A DNA stretch of 64,000 nt from JBDOQU01 sp039839375 (GCF_039839375.1 NZ_JBDOQU010000016.1:1-64000); one strand, 5' to 3'; numbered from the stretch's first letter, positions 12,201-18,425 are shown. Notes: generated by a model not told the origin, from the letters alone. Numbers and translations: made by a program.

Positions 12201-15200
12201 TCGGAAGTGTCGGAGCCCGTGCCGGTATCCTGTGTGGCGGCGGTGAACTGGACCGGGATCAGCCGGCCGGCATCCTCCGCGCCATGGTCGACGGAATCCT
12301 TCTTGCCGTCCTCGACCAGGACCGCGGTTTCGCTCTCCGGCAGGGAGAACTCGATCTGGCGCAGGAAATAATCGCTGCTGTCGCTGTCGCCCTCGTCGCC
12401 CGTGCCGTTGCCGGAATCGGTGGCGGCGAAGATCAGGCGGTCGAAGGTCGAACCGTCGAGCAACGCGCCGTCCAGTGTGAAGGTCGCGACGCCGGGATTG
12501 CCGACATAATCGACCTCGATCTGGGCGCCAGAGCCAGCCTTGCCGAAGGTAAATTCGCCGACGAGATCGTCGCCGTTCCAGACCTCGACGGTCCCGACCT
12601 CGCCGCCATTCTCGCCCGCGATCAGGTTGGAGACGGTGATTGTGGCGCTGGCGACGGTCTGGTTGAAATCGACCTCGATCGATTCGCTGCCCGCCTGGTC
12701 GCCGTGGCCGTCGTTCAACTGCTCGCTCGGAGAGGCGGTGCCGTCGGGGTTCGCGCCCTTCACGCCGACGCCGTTGGCGCGGAAGTCGAGGTTTTCGGTC
12801 GAGTACTCGCTGCTGCCGAACAGCGCGCCCTTGATGGTGATTCCGTCGACCTGCCAGTCGTCCGGCCCGGCGTTGACGCCGCCGATGGTCTGACCGCAAT
12901 CGTCGGCGGCGGTCAGTTCCGTCGCCGCCTCGCCGACCACGCCGCGGATATCGAACTCGATGGTCGCGGGTGGGCACGGCTTGCTTTCCTCGACCGCGAT
13001 CTCGCCTTCCTCGTTCACCTCGGCGGTGGTCGCCTGGATATCGACGAAGAAGTTGGTCGAATCATCGACGGGGAGCTGGACGCCGAACTCCGTGGAGAAA
13101 TCGACCATCGGCCGCTGGGTCGCAGCGATGACGTTGGCGGGATCGCTGTCATCGAGCGTGATGATGAGTTCATCGCCATCGGCCGTCACATTGTAGGTGA
13201 CGCCGTTGATCGTGACAGTCGGCGGCAGATCGGGGCCGGTGGCGCCCAGATAGACGAATTCCGCGCCCTCATCCGCGTCACGCAGGGTCACAACGGCCTG
13301 GGTGACGGCTTCCGAACCGTCCGTGTCGGTCAGCGACGCGCTGAACATCAGCGGCAGGACGAGGCCGGTTTCGCTTCCATTGTCGCCATGCTGGCCGGGG
13401 TCGGCCTTGCCGTCCTCGACCACCACGACCTTCGTGTAGCCCGGCTCCGAATGGTCGCATTCGCAGATCACGCCCGGCGCGACGGCCGGGGTGTATTCGA
13501 TTCCGCTGACGAAATAGTCGCTGGAATCCTCGTCGCCCGCGACTTCCTCGGCCCGGTCGGTGGCGGTAAAGCGGATTTCGTCGAAGACGACGCCCGGCGG
13601 CAGATTATCCCCATCGATGGTGACCGAGCCGGCATGGAGACTGCCCGGCGATTCGACGGGAATGTAGCCGTCCACGCCCTCGATAGCGCCGCCGAAAGCG
13701 GCGTCGTCGGCGGGGCCGAAGGCGAAGGTTCCGACGGCAACGCCGTCATCATAGAGGGTGACGATGCCGATCTCGCCGCCCGCCTCGTTCTCGTACAGGT
13801 TGGAGACGGTGAAGGTGACGCAGGTCGCATCCTTCGGCAGCGTCGCGACCAGCGCCTGGGTCTGGTCAGTGTCGTCATTGTGGCTGATCTGCTGGGGCAC
13901 GGTCGCCCCGGCAGGGGTGCCGGCGCGGCCGCCCTCGACGCCAGCGCCGTTGGCGAGGTGCACGACAGTTCCTTCGGACCCGTCGAAATCGATGGCGGAG
14001 AGGACGATGCCGTTGAGGTCGCCGCCTTGGGTCAGGTCCGCGCTGACCGGCTCGGCCGAGCACGGGCAGTAATCGCCGATGGTGACCTTGGCCCCATCGG
14101 CTACCGCCTCGATCTCGACGCGGATCGTGCCTTCGGCGGTCGACTCGTTGTTGTCGAAGGTCAGTTCCTGATCGCCGGATTCGGAGTCCGCGCGCAATTC
14201 GCGCGTGGTGACCGCGATTTCCAGGTCGAAATCATGGTCGGAATGTTCCGGCAGGCGGATTTCGAGTGTCGAATCGCCGCCCTCGCGCAAGTCGATGCGC
14301 TGCACCCGGCCGTCGACGCCCGTGAAATCGAAGGAAAGCTCGCCCGTCGCCGGGTCGAACGAGATCTGGGCCTCGACCATCTGCCAGCTCAGGGTCCCGG
14401 TCGCCGGATCGAGTACTTCGGCTCGAATCAGGGCCGGTGCGCTGGAGCCGGGGACGATTTCTTCCCCGCCGATGATGATGCTGGCGGAATCGACGCCGTC
14501 CCCCTCCGGCCCATAGAGGTCGAGCGGGCGGGGGTCCCTGCCCTCGCCCTCAATGTCGTCGTTGATCGAGAGGACGAGCCTGGTAATGCCCTCCGAACCA
14601 TCGGGATCGGTGACGCTGGCGCTGAAACCGACCGCGTAGACGGGCTCACCGCCCAGCACGTAGCAACCGCAATCGGAGGAGGAACCCTCCCGGCCTTCGC
14701 CCTCGCCGGAGAACGCGCTCCTCGCGAATGAAGGCTGCTGCGGGGGTTCGAACCCGCCGCTATCCTCGTCGTAGGTCACGCCTTCGCCGAGTTCCAGGGT
14801 CGCCTGGTCGGCGACGGCGTCGACCACCACCGTGAAGGGACCGAAGGAGCTGCTGGATTCCAGCCCCGCCCCTTCTATGGTGGCGTCGAAGGTGAGGGCG
14901 AAATCAACGTCGCTGAACGGCGTGCCGCCCAGGAAGATGTCCAGGCTGTTGAACTGTTCCTCGGTCAGCGGGCCGCCGAAATAGGCCGACAGGATCTCGA
15001 TCAGGTCGAGCGCGCCGGAGGGCGCGTAGAGGTCCGCGTCGGAAGGCGCGGGCGGCATCTCCGCCGGCTCTGCCAGCGGATTCGATGCGAAGAGGAAGGC
15101 GAACGCCGAGAAGGACGAGGAAGAAGACGAGGACGGGGCGTCGCCGAAATAGATGGTGAAGCTCTCCCCGCCGGGCAGCCCCTCGATCGTCAGTGCCGAA

Positions 15201-16024
15201 CCTTCCGGGAAGCCGGAGATGGCGAAGCTGGAAATCGACGCTTCGGCGGAACCGGTGGAATCGAACGAGACGTTCAGCCGGCCGCGCGACAGGGTGTCGT
15301 CGCCGACATTCTTGAACGGCTGGGAATCCTCATAGAGACCGCTGGACGGGTAGAGCGACCCTTCCGGCAGTTCGGTGACGATCTCCGTCGTGACGCTGAT
15401 GTCGAAGATTCCGGACAGCGTATCGGAGCCCGCCGGGTCGGGATCGGGAATGCCGAAGGTGAGCGCGGTCGGCCCCAACAGGCCCAGCGTGTCGATGCCC
15501 TCGCCGATCGAGCCGATGACCGTCGGGTCGAAGCGCGCCCCGCCGCCGGGTTCGCCCGGCCCGCCATCAGCCTCGGGGCCGGCGGCCGGCTCCACCAGGT
15601 TGGCTTCTTCCTGCACCTGGGCGATCAACTGGCCGATGGGCAGTTCGACGCCGTTGACCGTGAGGGTCGGCGTGGCCTGCTGGTCGACCGTCGCGAAATA
15701 GCCTTCCAGCTCCACCGACCCGCTGTCGCCGAAGCTGAGGACCAGGGACTGGCCGTCCTGCGCGAGGGTAAGGGCGGCGATGTCCGCGCCCTGGATCGCG
15801 ATCGGCTGGCCGGGCTCCACCGTCCGGGAGACGGCCGCACCGTCCAGCACGATGACCATCGGCGCCTGACCGGTCGAGGGAGCGGCCGAAGCGGTCGCCC
15901 CGGTTGCCGCCTGGGCGACCTGGACGATGCCGTCCGCGCCCCCGCTTACACTGTTGTCCGTGACTTCCGGGGCATTCCCGTGAGAGCTATCCTGGCCCTG
16001 CGCGGTGAACTGGTCTTCGGTCAT
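296..16024 (-). CDS. Giant LapA-like RTX adhesin, type I secreted
   Basis: This 5,242-residue protein is predicted to be secreted by a type I (ABC/MFP/OMP) system and to act at the cell surface in attachment or biofilm formation. In order it has an N-terminal retention-like module (1-140), a PAAG dialanine site (146-149) and a Ser-rich tract near 300. Many tandem T1SS-143, cadherin and VCBS-like beta-sandwich repeats follow, with the recurring themes 'DxDGSEGI' and 'LPVDDSTDF'. Four Calx-beta domains (about 3665-4120) precede a von Willebrand A domain with MIDAS motif DASGS (D4294). After it come VCBS and jelly-roll-like modules, six RTX nonapeptides of the GGxGxDxLx type (about 5081-5136) and a C-terminal secretion target region. 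There is no Sec signal, as expected for this route. The RBS GGGAG precedes ATG. No lapBCE, lapD or lapG homologue lies in the window. About two dozen cysteines are odd for the class. The family call is strong; the ligand is unknown. Confidence 0.9.
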   Translation of the reverse strand: MTEDQFTAQGQDSSHGNAPEVTDNSVSGGADGIVQVAQAATGATASAAPSTGQAPMVIVLDGAAVSRTVEPGQPIAIQGADIAALTLAQDGQSLVLSFGDSGSVELEGYFATVDQQATPTLTVNGVELPIGQLIAQVQEEANLVEPAAGPEADGGPGEPGGGARFDPTVIGSIGEGIDTLGLLGPTALTFGIPDPDPAGSDTLSGIFDISVTTEIVTELPEGSLYPSSGLYEDSQPFKNVGDDTLSRGRLNVSFDSTGSAEASISSFAISGFPEGSALTIEGLPGGESFTIYFGDAPSSSSSSSFSAFAFLFASNPLAEPAEMPPAPSDADLYAPSGALDLIEILSAYFGGPLTEEQFNSLDIFLGGTPFSDVDFALTFDATIEGAGLESSSSFGPFTVVVDAVADQATLELGEGVTYDEDSGGFEPPQQPSFARSAFSGEGEGREGSSSDCGCYVLGGEPVYAVGFSASVTDPDGSEGITRLVLSINDDIEGEGRDPRPLDLYGPEGDGVDSASIIIGGEEIVPGSSAPALIRAEVLDPATGTLSWQMVEAQISFDPATGELSFDFTGVDGRVQRIDLREGGDSTLEIRLPEHSDHDFDLEIAVTTRELRADSESGDQELTFDNNESTAEGTIRVEIEAVADGAKVTIGDYCPCSAEPVSADLTQGGDLNGIVLSAIDFDGSEGTVVHLANGAGVEGGRAGTPAGATVPQQISHNDDTDQTQALVATLPKDATCVTFTVSNLYENEAGGEIGIVTLYDDGVAVGTFAFGPADDAAFGGAIEGVDGYIPVESPGSLHAGSVTIDGDNLPPGVVFDEIRFTATDRAEEVAGDEDSSDYFVSGIEYTPAVAPGVICECDHSEPGYTKVVVVEDGKADPGQHGDNGSETGLVLPLMFSASLTDTDGSEAVTQAVVTLRDADEGAEFVYLGATGPDLPPTVTINGVTYNVTADGDELIITLDDSDPANVIAATQRPMVDFSTEFGVQLPVDDSTNFFVDIQATTAEVNEEGEIAVEESKPCPPATIEFDIRGVVGEAATELTAADDCGQTIGGVNAGPDDWQVDGITIKGALFGSSEYSTENLDFRANGVGVKGANPDGTASPSEQLNDGHGDQAGSESIEVDFNQTVASATITVSNLIAGENGGEVGTVEVWNGDDLVGEFTFGKAGSGAQIEVDYVGNPGVATFTLDGALLDGSTFDRLIFAATDSGNGTGDEGDSDSSDYFLRQIEFSLPESETAVLVEDGKKDSVDHGAEDAGRLIPVQFTAATQDTGTGSDTSEGIASITLNKGESDGTWAFQGADIVDGSTIEVDGHDAVATFDEDSNLVLTFTDADSVESVDLSGAIGIRLPVDDSTDFTLTVTTKTQEFDDDTGGAVHAATTETTDSINFQIDGVAGPVVDGFGEADTSYVEDNDPDTGDHGAGATETGLIVDVPYSADTQDIDKSEGITKVVLTQNGDGDFVNADGDKLVNGQTLMIGAAIATVGLSVDGQTLTLTFEDQAGEPQMVQSVDLTGVVRIELPVDDSTDFALTGQSTTTEYDDDAFDAEGNFNGRPDGGSCAQGEYTSPAESIVIHVAGVAGPADTGFTPDTYGDAVDSATVCEVGGKTVLTLKVFEDGEADPADHKNNREHNDGPFVLPIAFTATAEDADGSEGITSITLKLAEGDGVDASFVVPEDLPEGVTVTESDDGGSITIEFAGEGLDSVNLNDLGIGVEIPKDSDRDFSIAIETVTTEFDDDGSGVSEGGETATAHDEIDVIVDAVADKPTAKIKIANSSPEGADGDDSTVESTDKLDLRLKATFTDVADGSEIHLVTLKLPEGWDFADPGNEGFVHVSIPLVFEGWVKAVDGQTFNEKVSFVPPSEDRENDEFTLNAVSLDVPDNIASEIPWDNGSSNFFIHLLSNNIAISSDDATVDVGHLDDGQDDGSVVTATDVDKAEDDDSTPVGQTDDNNDNTAGDIAGPLTIKPHFSVDLADDGGVGGPEAVIKVVLSGIPAGVANVTALGQTYAVASDGTVTVNLPGGVSEAALNAALNDLEITLPQHYSGSFPLKLDVTVEEPITGETEVYSGVSHVTVDDVADMPFNTSASSGSGSEGNTVSQIVCLNTAGLNGQTVQENWAESGVNLRGVVLTPGAGSYDPAAYADQPLGGKNVNFTHDGQSWSYNGVGVNADGDIDNGETDTVDGASDNTVEALELTFDTAMDSVTVELAALFDGVVYDNGHPESARWVAYDAAGNEVDSGTVDSTLNGLASFTVDGEGAISTLVIHPVSNDAGANGNNSDFVIRSVKGVTVGTPCDEGARVVREDTTSAVALTAAVSFSDLTDTSEQHFIVIRLPENPEGGNWTTGDFTVTGGDGGSFDIVLGESLNTHGITRFDEEGQYLRIPVDGQLDGAQDTASVTVSFPAPEVTSSEDLQFKVYGEAYEHSATPDTGDTNDRAFSEAGDCLTIVIDDVPTLQAKTACLYEGGEQKGGEFLDGAESGDGGLTVTAVTGAVDSGDITLGDFTEIDGEYGTLRVWSDGRYVYTSDPSVTHTDGAPLTEQFTFTVEDCNGTVVTQTLDVTVKDLGPIAGETAGTVNEDTLTTPHDGNDAVTPTGPSSLDDQPLDIDWQADGPGTLAFTGITDGQVLSGVTSEGNEVRLFLSAGGTVLTAIAYDSFGNALDEVFALSLDAAGSSYDFVLKAPLDHEVDGPASDPASQDGLNLSFDFTATDADGSSADGGLTVTVVDDVPVAGHVDKVCVGDAQGPEFVTDVIQVIDTNNNPSDGIFQTEIPEFVTIEVIGKPGATADLNTDDRGWGVDSAGEGSADRFNEINFYGLDENGDPISEVLIFDLGGKVAFKATIELSEFFANEGAYDEAGRFILYRDGQVVGSQDFVAGSESGQFTMEGHGAFDEIRFIALSGDGNPGSGDDSDYNVKKITLESAVEGQPLGYAKGEVPGEFGADGPGRFAIAEAFEGAALTSGGQDIAVTVNDNGTEAYGTVGGETVFVLSMNNATGDWEFFQFGEIDQSDVAIDYQVVDGDGDVANGSLSLCPKAFVDAPIVTIGLEGDALCIDEDGNGSFTVTAATADPANGDTLSEVKLTQLQALNGAGWTVTVDDGAATGTYDETTGIYTPAVDTKSVTLTVTLTPPANSDEDVWTEVGADITVTATATDGSITATSDPTIIDVNVDAVADAPTLTLSNVTETEDDGSAACQVEATEGTIFTLPLKASLTDTDGSEDLDHVTVAMGDDAPDGAAFTWNGVEITSAGVTDGIYTVALNDDGSVTITLDDAGNPQSFDNATVLGGGLGILLPPNANTGDGSFDVTVQAWSQETNTGATHPGDAECDTDDNSAVSVAGTIAVTVTPASDRPEADDVVTESDPLAGLAAIAATLGITDLDNIALFKQLDVSTGETEIGDADTGADADLGGFDLEDGGNVTFHITSAPSYGTIYVVDGGALVATIPAGSTPPDTFFDADATVYWAATVDEVVDIATGDPTPVTSVPGSLGGLTLTAEGLDGAAAGVTSNPGNGFGIDTATAGQQLDSPSQIDAANDVNDQNEALIATFPNAQTEISFVVKPFNPDEKGQYTLLDQNGDAIGSPVEFADAGGNSSQTIVVDPGVSFWGIRIEAVPPADANGNNSDKFAVDEISWTSQGEGGELPPVTFDYETKDQTGCLSDPATVVIEPGEIPEPAISITDKTVTEPDSGTVSMTFTVTLDHASTETVTVDFTTVGVTATEGSDYTDATSSLTFAPGEVSKTVTVTVNADAIANEGDETLNVNLSNATNATIADNQGIGTITDSDPKPTVTIDDVTVNETDGTATFTVTLSQATASNIALNYATADGSALNPGDYVAETGTVMFTAGGALTQQITVTITDDAVFENPETFTVDLTAQDASQIDVAGSDLSGTGTINDDQGEPTVSVGDQTISEPVSGTVEMSFTVTLDHASSETVTVDYSTLGGTATEGLDYAAGETGTVTFGPGETEKTVTITVNADDIANEASEGFTVNLSNPSNATVDDGVGDGTITDSDPVPTVSVNDFTIYEDSSAGQNSASFTLTLSQESATNVTVPWSITLPGAPDAGEAGAADLQPVLLTGTVTIPAGSTTVTVGPFEAFDDTVYEVNETFEIVLGAPTGATVGDGTGVGTIVSDDPQYLPPEAEDEAAVVTEAALSDGAGGDDDGTGDDPAAGVDTTATGALAGAEGGNVISGVSFTSGPGDAPTVTDNGGQFVVSNNLWELTVDKDDGDYTFTLKDNADHSDDGAAFGGDQLPVKFGYEVENPAGVTDTGSLTVDINDDRPVAVNEAPDCVDESSGAPLNVVITLDASGSMFYEIDPATGEYTDPGDPDTGSPNRMEALQASVKELLAAYEATGAQVNVKFVTFGSDASEPSQVYDLSDPDDFQAAKDFVDNVSDSGNTNYEEALEESKQAITEFDGDPAYAGNETNFYFFSDGKPNEGDGYDDDFGHSDWATFLTDHGVVSNAVGIKLNSADPDLDFIDNTPDGAVYNDDIGQLTDDILGTMTPSLTGNVLTDGVDDEFGADGQGSPAIVSLEYVDEFGATQTAEPTDTDTEVTVTTQHGGRLTFDFATGDYSYIAPNVSTDVTENFTYKIEDGDGDTATATLDICVRDGVPEAYDNLAEVTDGVAVDEIVGDFENGLDAGWASIGETDITDDGWAADPQHGDNAILLETNNDATGENNVADFLGLTNQALDNLSDDGANEGSALRLERTMSAGDVLTFRWNFATDEDTPSGFNDFAFFSVVGPDGTSLDKLADTHSGFTDYDGTSFDEQTGWQTYTFTASADGTYVFGIGVMDEDDSKGHSGLFVDDVRVNGQVVGSVSGNVVDDPNNDPLSGDPVGGADISPDAASVTAVSFGGGSPVSVPQDGSYATIIGAHGTLKINMDGDYTYTADSVTEADAGDVEDQFTYTYTDADGDTDTAVLRVKVTDGDSPSGDPEPPTFLNGSITTNTNVRDQQVRLSFTEVGNNLNTFVTMLVLNAQGQQDSTVDFSVDTGFVIDPAKEYLVTVTTVDGKKAIVTDLQLEGVTIIDQGNIQIGDGSANTEHGFTAVIKPSGSVLVEGPTESFDDRASVSDPGDYAGGNTPYLHGSDEGEILTGGSGADVLSGGAGNDTLIGGDGDDILFGDAGDDILIGGLGQDVLTGGDGVDTFVIDQQAFDEIAAAGPGLADLITDYDKAEGDVIDLGELFDPGVAATITEANVGSYIRLDDGGNLQVNVAGSGNDADFTTVATVENGGSGVDTVQVYVDDSGNKLDIP
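616..783 (-). repeat. RTX nonapeptide block in the adhesin
   Basis: Six consecutive glycine- and aspartate-rich nonapeptides of the form GGxGxDxLx are encoded here (for example GGAGNDTLI and GGDGDDILF). Such repeats fold into a calcium-bound beta-roll outside the cell and sit just before the C-terminal type I secretion signal. The block is short for a protein of this size. Confidence 0.9.
3660..5040 (-). repeat. Four tandem Calx-beta domain repeats
   Basis: Four units of about 320-350 bases each encode a domain opening with (S/T)I/V-x-D-x-T-(V/I)-x-E and ending in a 'GTI-D-D/SDP' linker. Units one and three are nearly identical in DNA: 4252-4300 and 4929-4980 differ at only a few bases. This indicates duplication of a two-domain block. 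Calx-beta domains bind calcium in sodium-calcium exchangers and are common in bacterial surface adhesins. Confidence 0.8.
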
Positions 16025-16208
16025 CTTCCCACTCCCTCATGGATGGACGCGGTTGGCGTCACGGACGGCCCGCGTTTGTCGAAAGGCGGCGTTTCACTGG
16101 AACAGCCATTTCGACCAATTTTTCACGGTACTTTATTAAATTACCGATAACGTCTCCGGGCGCATAGTTAACCGTTCCCCGAAAGCGTATAGTGGGTTAT
16201 ATGGCTTT

Positions 16209-16838
16209 ATGCTTTTCGCGGATGATCGTCCGGCCGTCGGGGACTCCCCACGGTTGCGGCTGGTGCAGCACAAGGGACGCCGCCACGCGATCAGCGTGGA
16301 ACCGTCCTTCTGGGCGGCGCTGGGCGACGCGGCGTCGGAGCTTGGGGTGCGTCTCAACCGGCTGGTCGGCGAGCTGGCGGCCGCGCCGGACGGGCCGCCG
16401 AACCTGGCGGCGCGGCTGCGCCTCTTCTGCCTGCGCCGGGCGCGCCGGCAGCTTGCCGAGGCCCGCGCCTCGGCCGGCCGGACCAATGTCGCGCTGGTCG
16501 TGGCGGCCTGTCCCGCGCCCTGCCTGATCATCAGCCCGGCCCGGACCATCGTGACGGCGAACCGTGCGCTGGAGGCCTTCTTCCAGGCGTCGCCGGGGCA
16601 GATGAACGGACGACCGCTGGCGGAGTTCTTCCGGCTCAATCTCGGCCGGTCGCTGGCCGAGGCAGCCGAGGCCATGGACCCTGAACGGCCGACGCCGATC
16701 GCCGGGCACCTGACCTATATGATGCCCGGCCGTGTGGTCGGTGCGCGGGTGACGCTGTGCCCGGTCGCCCGGACGGAGGATGGCGGCCAGCACTTCCTGC
16801 TGTTCGTTGAGCGGCAGGGGGAAAGAGGGGCGGGATGA
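16209..16838 (+). CDS. Ribbon-helix-helix protein with a PAS-like domain
   Basis: The protein has 209 residues. Residues about 23-57 (RRHAISVEPSFWAAL, then a helix ending in LNRLVGEL) match the ribbon-helix-helix domain of small alphaproteobacterial proteins. Residues about 95-200 (ALVVAACPAPCLIIS, then ANRALEAFF) look like a PAS sensory fold. The combination suggests a DNA-binding regulator that senses a small ligand, redox state or partner. It is transcribed away from the giant adhesin gene across a 184-base AT-richer gap, so it may control that gene. A TATAGT box at 16188-16193 lies close upstream and would give a very short leader. The RHH call is fairly good; the PAS call is weaker; the target is inferred. 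Confidence 0.65.
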   Translation: MLFADDRPAVGDSPRLRLVQHKGRRHAISVEPSFWAALGDAASELGVRLNRLVGELAAAPDGPPNLAARLRLFCLRRARRQLAEARASAGRTNVALVVAACPAPCLIISPARTIVTANRALEAFFQASPGQMNGRPLAEFFRLNLGRSLAEAAEAMDPERPTPIAGHLTYMMPGRVVGARVTLCPVARTEDGGQHFLLFVERQGERGAG

Positions 16839-16865
16839 TCGCCGGGGCGGGCGATCGCGCACCAT

Positions 16866-16987
16866 CGTCATGCTGGACCTTGATCCGGCATCCATACGGC
16901 ATCGATGAAGGCCAGGGCGGCGTCCGGTCCTTCGCTGTCGGCGAAGCGGCGACGGCCTATGGATTCCGGATCAAGTCCGGAATGACC
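16866..16987. repeat. Composite palindromic intergenic repeat, about 120 bp
   Basis: The left end is CGTCATGCTGGA...TCCGGCATCCAT. The right end is CTATGGATTCCGGA-TCAAG-TCCGGAATGACC. Each end is itself a small palindrome, and the two ends are inverted relative to each other. The middle (TCGGCGAAGCGGCGACGG) is shared with the copy at 31.4 kb. No open frame inside it is convincing. It is probably a non-autonomous dispersed element of the type common between genes in alphaproteobacteria. Confidence 0.7.
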
Positions 16988-17019
16988 AATAAAAACAATG
17001 ACGAGGAGATGAGGAGGGA

Positions 17020-17123
17020 AGGCGGAAGGCTGAACGGACGACCCGGACCGAAACTCGTTACGGCTGCTTCCTTCCGGACCTGACCGGGTTGGCGAGAGGT
17101 CCGTCCGCCGCCAGCCTTCCTGA
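17020..17123 (-). ncRNA. ffs: Signal recognition particle RNA (4.5S)
   Basis: The reverse strand carries the diagnostic 4.5S RNA core GGTCAGGTCCGGAAGGAAGC, which forms the SRP54/Ffh-binding apical hairpin with its asymmetric and symmetric loops. The flanking arms pair over a long rod: GGAAGGCTG near the 5' end with CAGCCTTCC near the 3' end, and GGACGGACC with GGTCGTCC-type partners. Length is about 100 nt, the usual bacterial short form. The RNA joins Ffh to target inner-membrane proteins to FtsY and SecYEG. The 5' end is placed from the promoter just upstream; the 3' end is approximate. Confidence 0.92.
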
Positions 17124-17128
17124 GGCCC

Positions 17129-17157
17129 TATATCGGCGATCGGAACGCCCGGCGCAA
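17129..17157 (-). promoter_or_regulatory. Sigma-70-type promoter of the SRP RNA gene
   Basis: On the minus strand TTGCGC (17152-17157) and GATATA (17129-17134) are separated by exactly 17 bases. Transcription would start near 17122, at the predicted 5' end of the 4.5S RNA. The gene therefore has its own promoter in the 54-base gap after the MFS gene. Confidence 0.7.
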
Positions 17158-17176
17158 GGGTGGTGAGCCGGAATCG

Positions 17177-18334
17177 CTACCGCCGTTCCACCGACCGCGC
17201 CCAGACCGCCAGCGCCGCCCCCGCCGCGACCACGATGCCGAGCGCGACGGGAAGCGTCGTCGCCTCCGCCACGAAGCCGATGACCGCCGGCCCGGCGAGG
17301 CCGCCGGCATAGGCCAGCGTCGCCACCGCCGCGATGCCCGCCCCCGCCCCGACGCCGGGGGTGCGCGCCGCGGCGCTGAACAGGATCGGCACCGCGTTGG
17401 CGAAACCGAAACCCGCGCAGGCGAAGCCGATCATGGCGGCCGCCATCGTCTCCGCCAGCAGCGCCAGCCCGAGCCCCAGCGCGACCAGCAGGCCGCCCGC
17501 CCGCACCACCGCGGGACCGCCGAAACGGTGGGCCAGGCCGTCGCCCATGAAGCGCCCGATGGTCATGGCGAGGGAAAAGGCGGCGAAGCCCAGCGCCGCC
17601 GCGCCCTGCCCGGTCCCGATCACCTCCCGCAGATAGACCGCGCTCCAGTCGATCATCGCGCCTTCGCCGAGGAACGCGCCGAGGGCCAGAAGGCCCAGCA
17701 CGACCAGCGGGCCCTGGGGCTTCACGAAATGCGGCCCCTCGCCCTTCAGGTCGTGGGCGGCGGGCAGCAGCAGGCGGAGCGCGACCGCCAGGACCGCCAG
17801 CATGACCAGGACGGTGGCGGCCACCTGGAGCGCGGGGGCCAAGCCGGCCCACAGCAGCAGGCCCGCCGCGCCGGCCCCGATAAGCCCGCCCAGGCTGAAC
17901 ATGGCGTGGAGGGAGGACATGACAGGCCGGCGAAGGCCGTGCTCGACCGCCGCGCCCTGCGCGTTCATCGACACGTCCATGATCCCGTTCGACGCGCCGA
18001 ACAGGAACAGCCCCCCGGCCAGCAGGGGCAGGCTTGGCGCCAGCACGGGCAAGGCCAGGGTGAGGACGAAGCCCAGAGCGCCGACCGCGACGACGCTCCG
18101 GCTGCCGAAGCGCCGGATCGCGAAACCGGCCAGGGGCATGGCGAGCACCGCTCCCGCCGCCATCGCCAGCAGCGCCAGCCCCAGCACGCCGTCGCCGATG
18201 CCCAGCCGCGCCTTGGCCTCCGGCACGTGGGGGACCCAGCTCGCCAGCGTCGCGCCGTTGACGAAGAAGACCGCCGCCGTCGCCCACCGCGCCCGGCGAA
18301 CCGCATCGGCGGCGGCGGAGAAGGAGATATCCAT
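17177..18334 (-). CDS. MFS transporter, YbjJ-like
   Basis: This 385-residue inner-membrane protein has about twelve hydrophobic segments with the short loops typical of the major facilitator superfamily. A cytoplasmic loop, 'GFAIRRFGSRS', follows the second segment as in MFS motif A. A central hydrophilic stretch (about 195-215, HDLKGEGPHFVKPQ) separates two six-helix halves. The overall pattern ('ATLASWVPHVPEAKARLG', 'SNGIMDVSMNAQG') resembles the YbjJ branch of sugar or drug exporters. The substrate cannot be told from sequence. The start is ATG with a poor ribosome site. It sits alone between the SRP RNA and a toxin-antitoxin pair. Confidence 0.85.
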   Translation of the reverse strand: MDISFSAAADAVRRARWATAAVFFVNGATLASWVPHVPEAKARLGIGDGVLGLALLAMAAGAVLAMPLAGFAIRRFGSRSVVAVGALGFVLTLALPVLAPSLPLLAGGLFLFGASNGIMDVSMNAQGAAVEHGLRRPVMSSLHAMFSLGGLIGAGAAGLLLWAGLAPALQVAATVLVMLAVLAVALRLLLPAAHDLKGEGPHFVKPQGPLVVLGLLALGAFLGEGAMIDWSAVYLREVIGTGQGAAALGFAAFSLAMTIGRFMGDGLAHRFGGPAVVRAGGLLVALGLGLALLAETMAAAMIGFACAGFGFANAVPILFSAAARTPGVGAGAGIAAVATLAYAGGLAGPAVIGFVAEATTLPVALGIVVAAGAALAVWARSVERR

Positions 18335-18425
18335 GGGGGAGCGGCCCGTCTGTAACGATCAAGACCGGAGGTAAGGGGAAAAGGACCGGGCCGTCAACCG
18401 GTGGCTATTGTCATTCGCGAGATAT

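Noticed and set aside
1433..14731. Very long plus-strand open frames (1,842, 798 and 1,314 codons) opposite the adhesin gene
   Set aside because: They are antisense shadows. The sense frame has clear repeated domains, a ribosome site and a terminator, whereas the antisense products are low-complexity Arg/Gly/Val-rich with no domains. Long shadows arise from GC-rich repetitive coding DNA.
16835..17083. A small plus-strand frame after the RHH-PAS gene
   Set aside because: It crosses a composite repeat and the SRP RNA gene, and its protein shows no conserved features.
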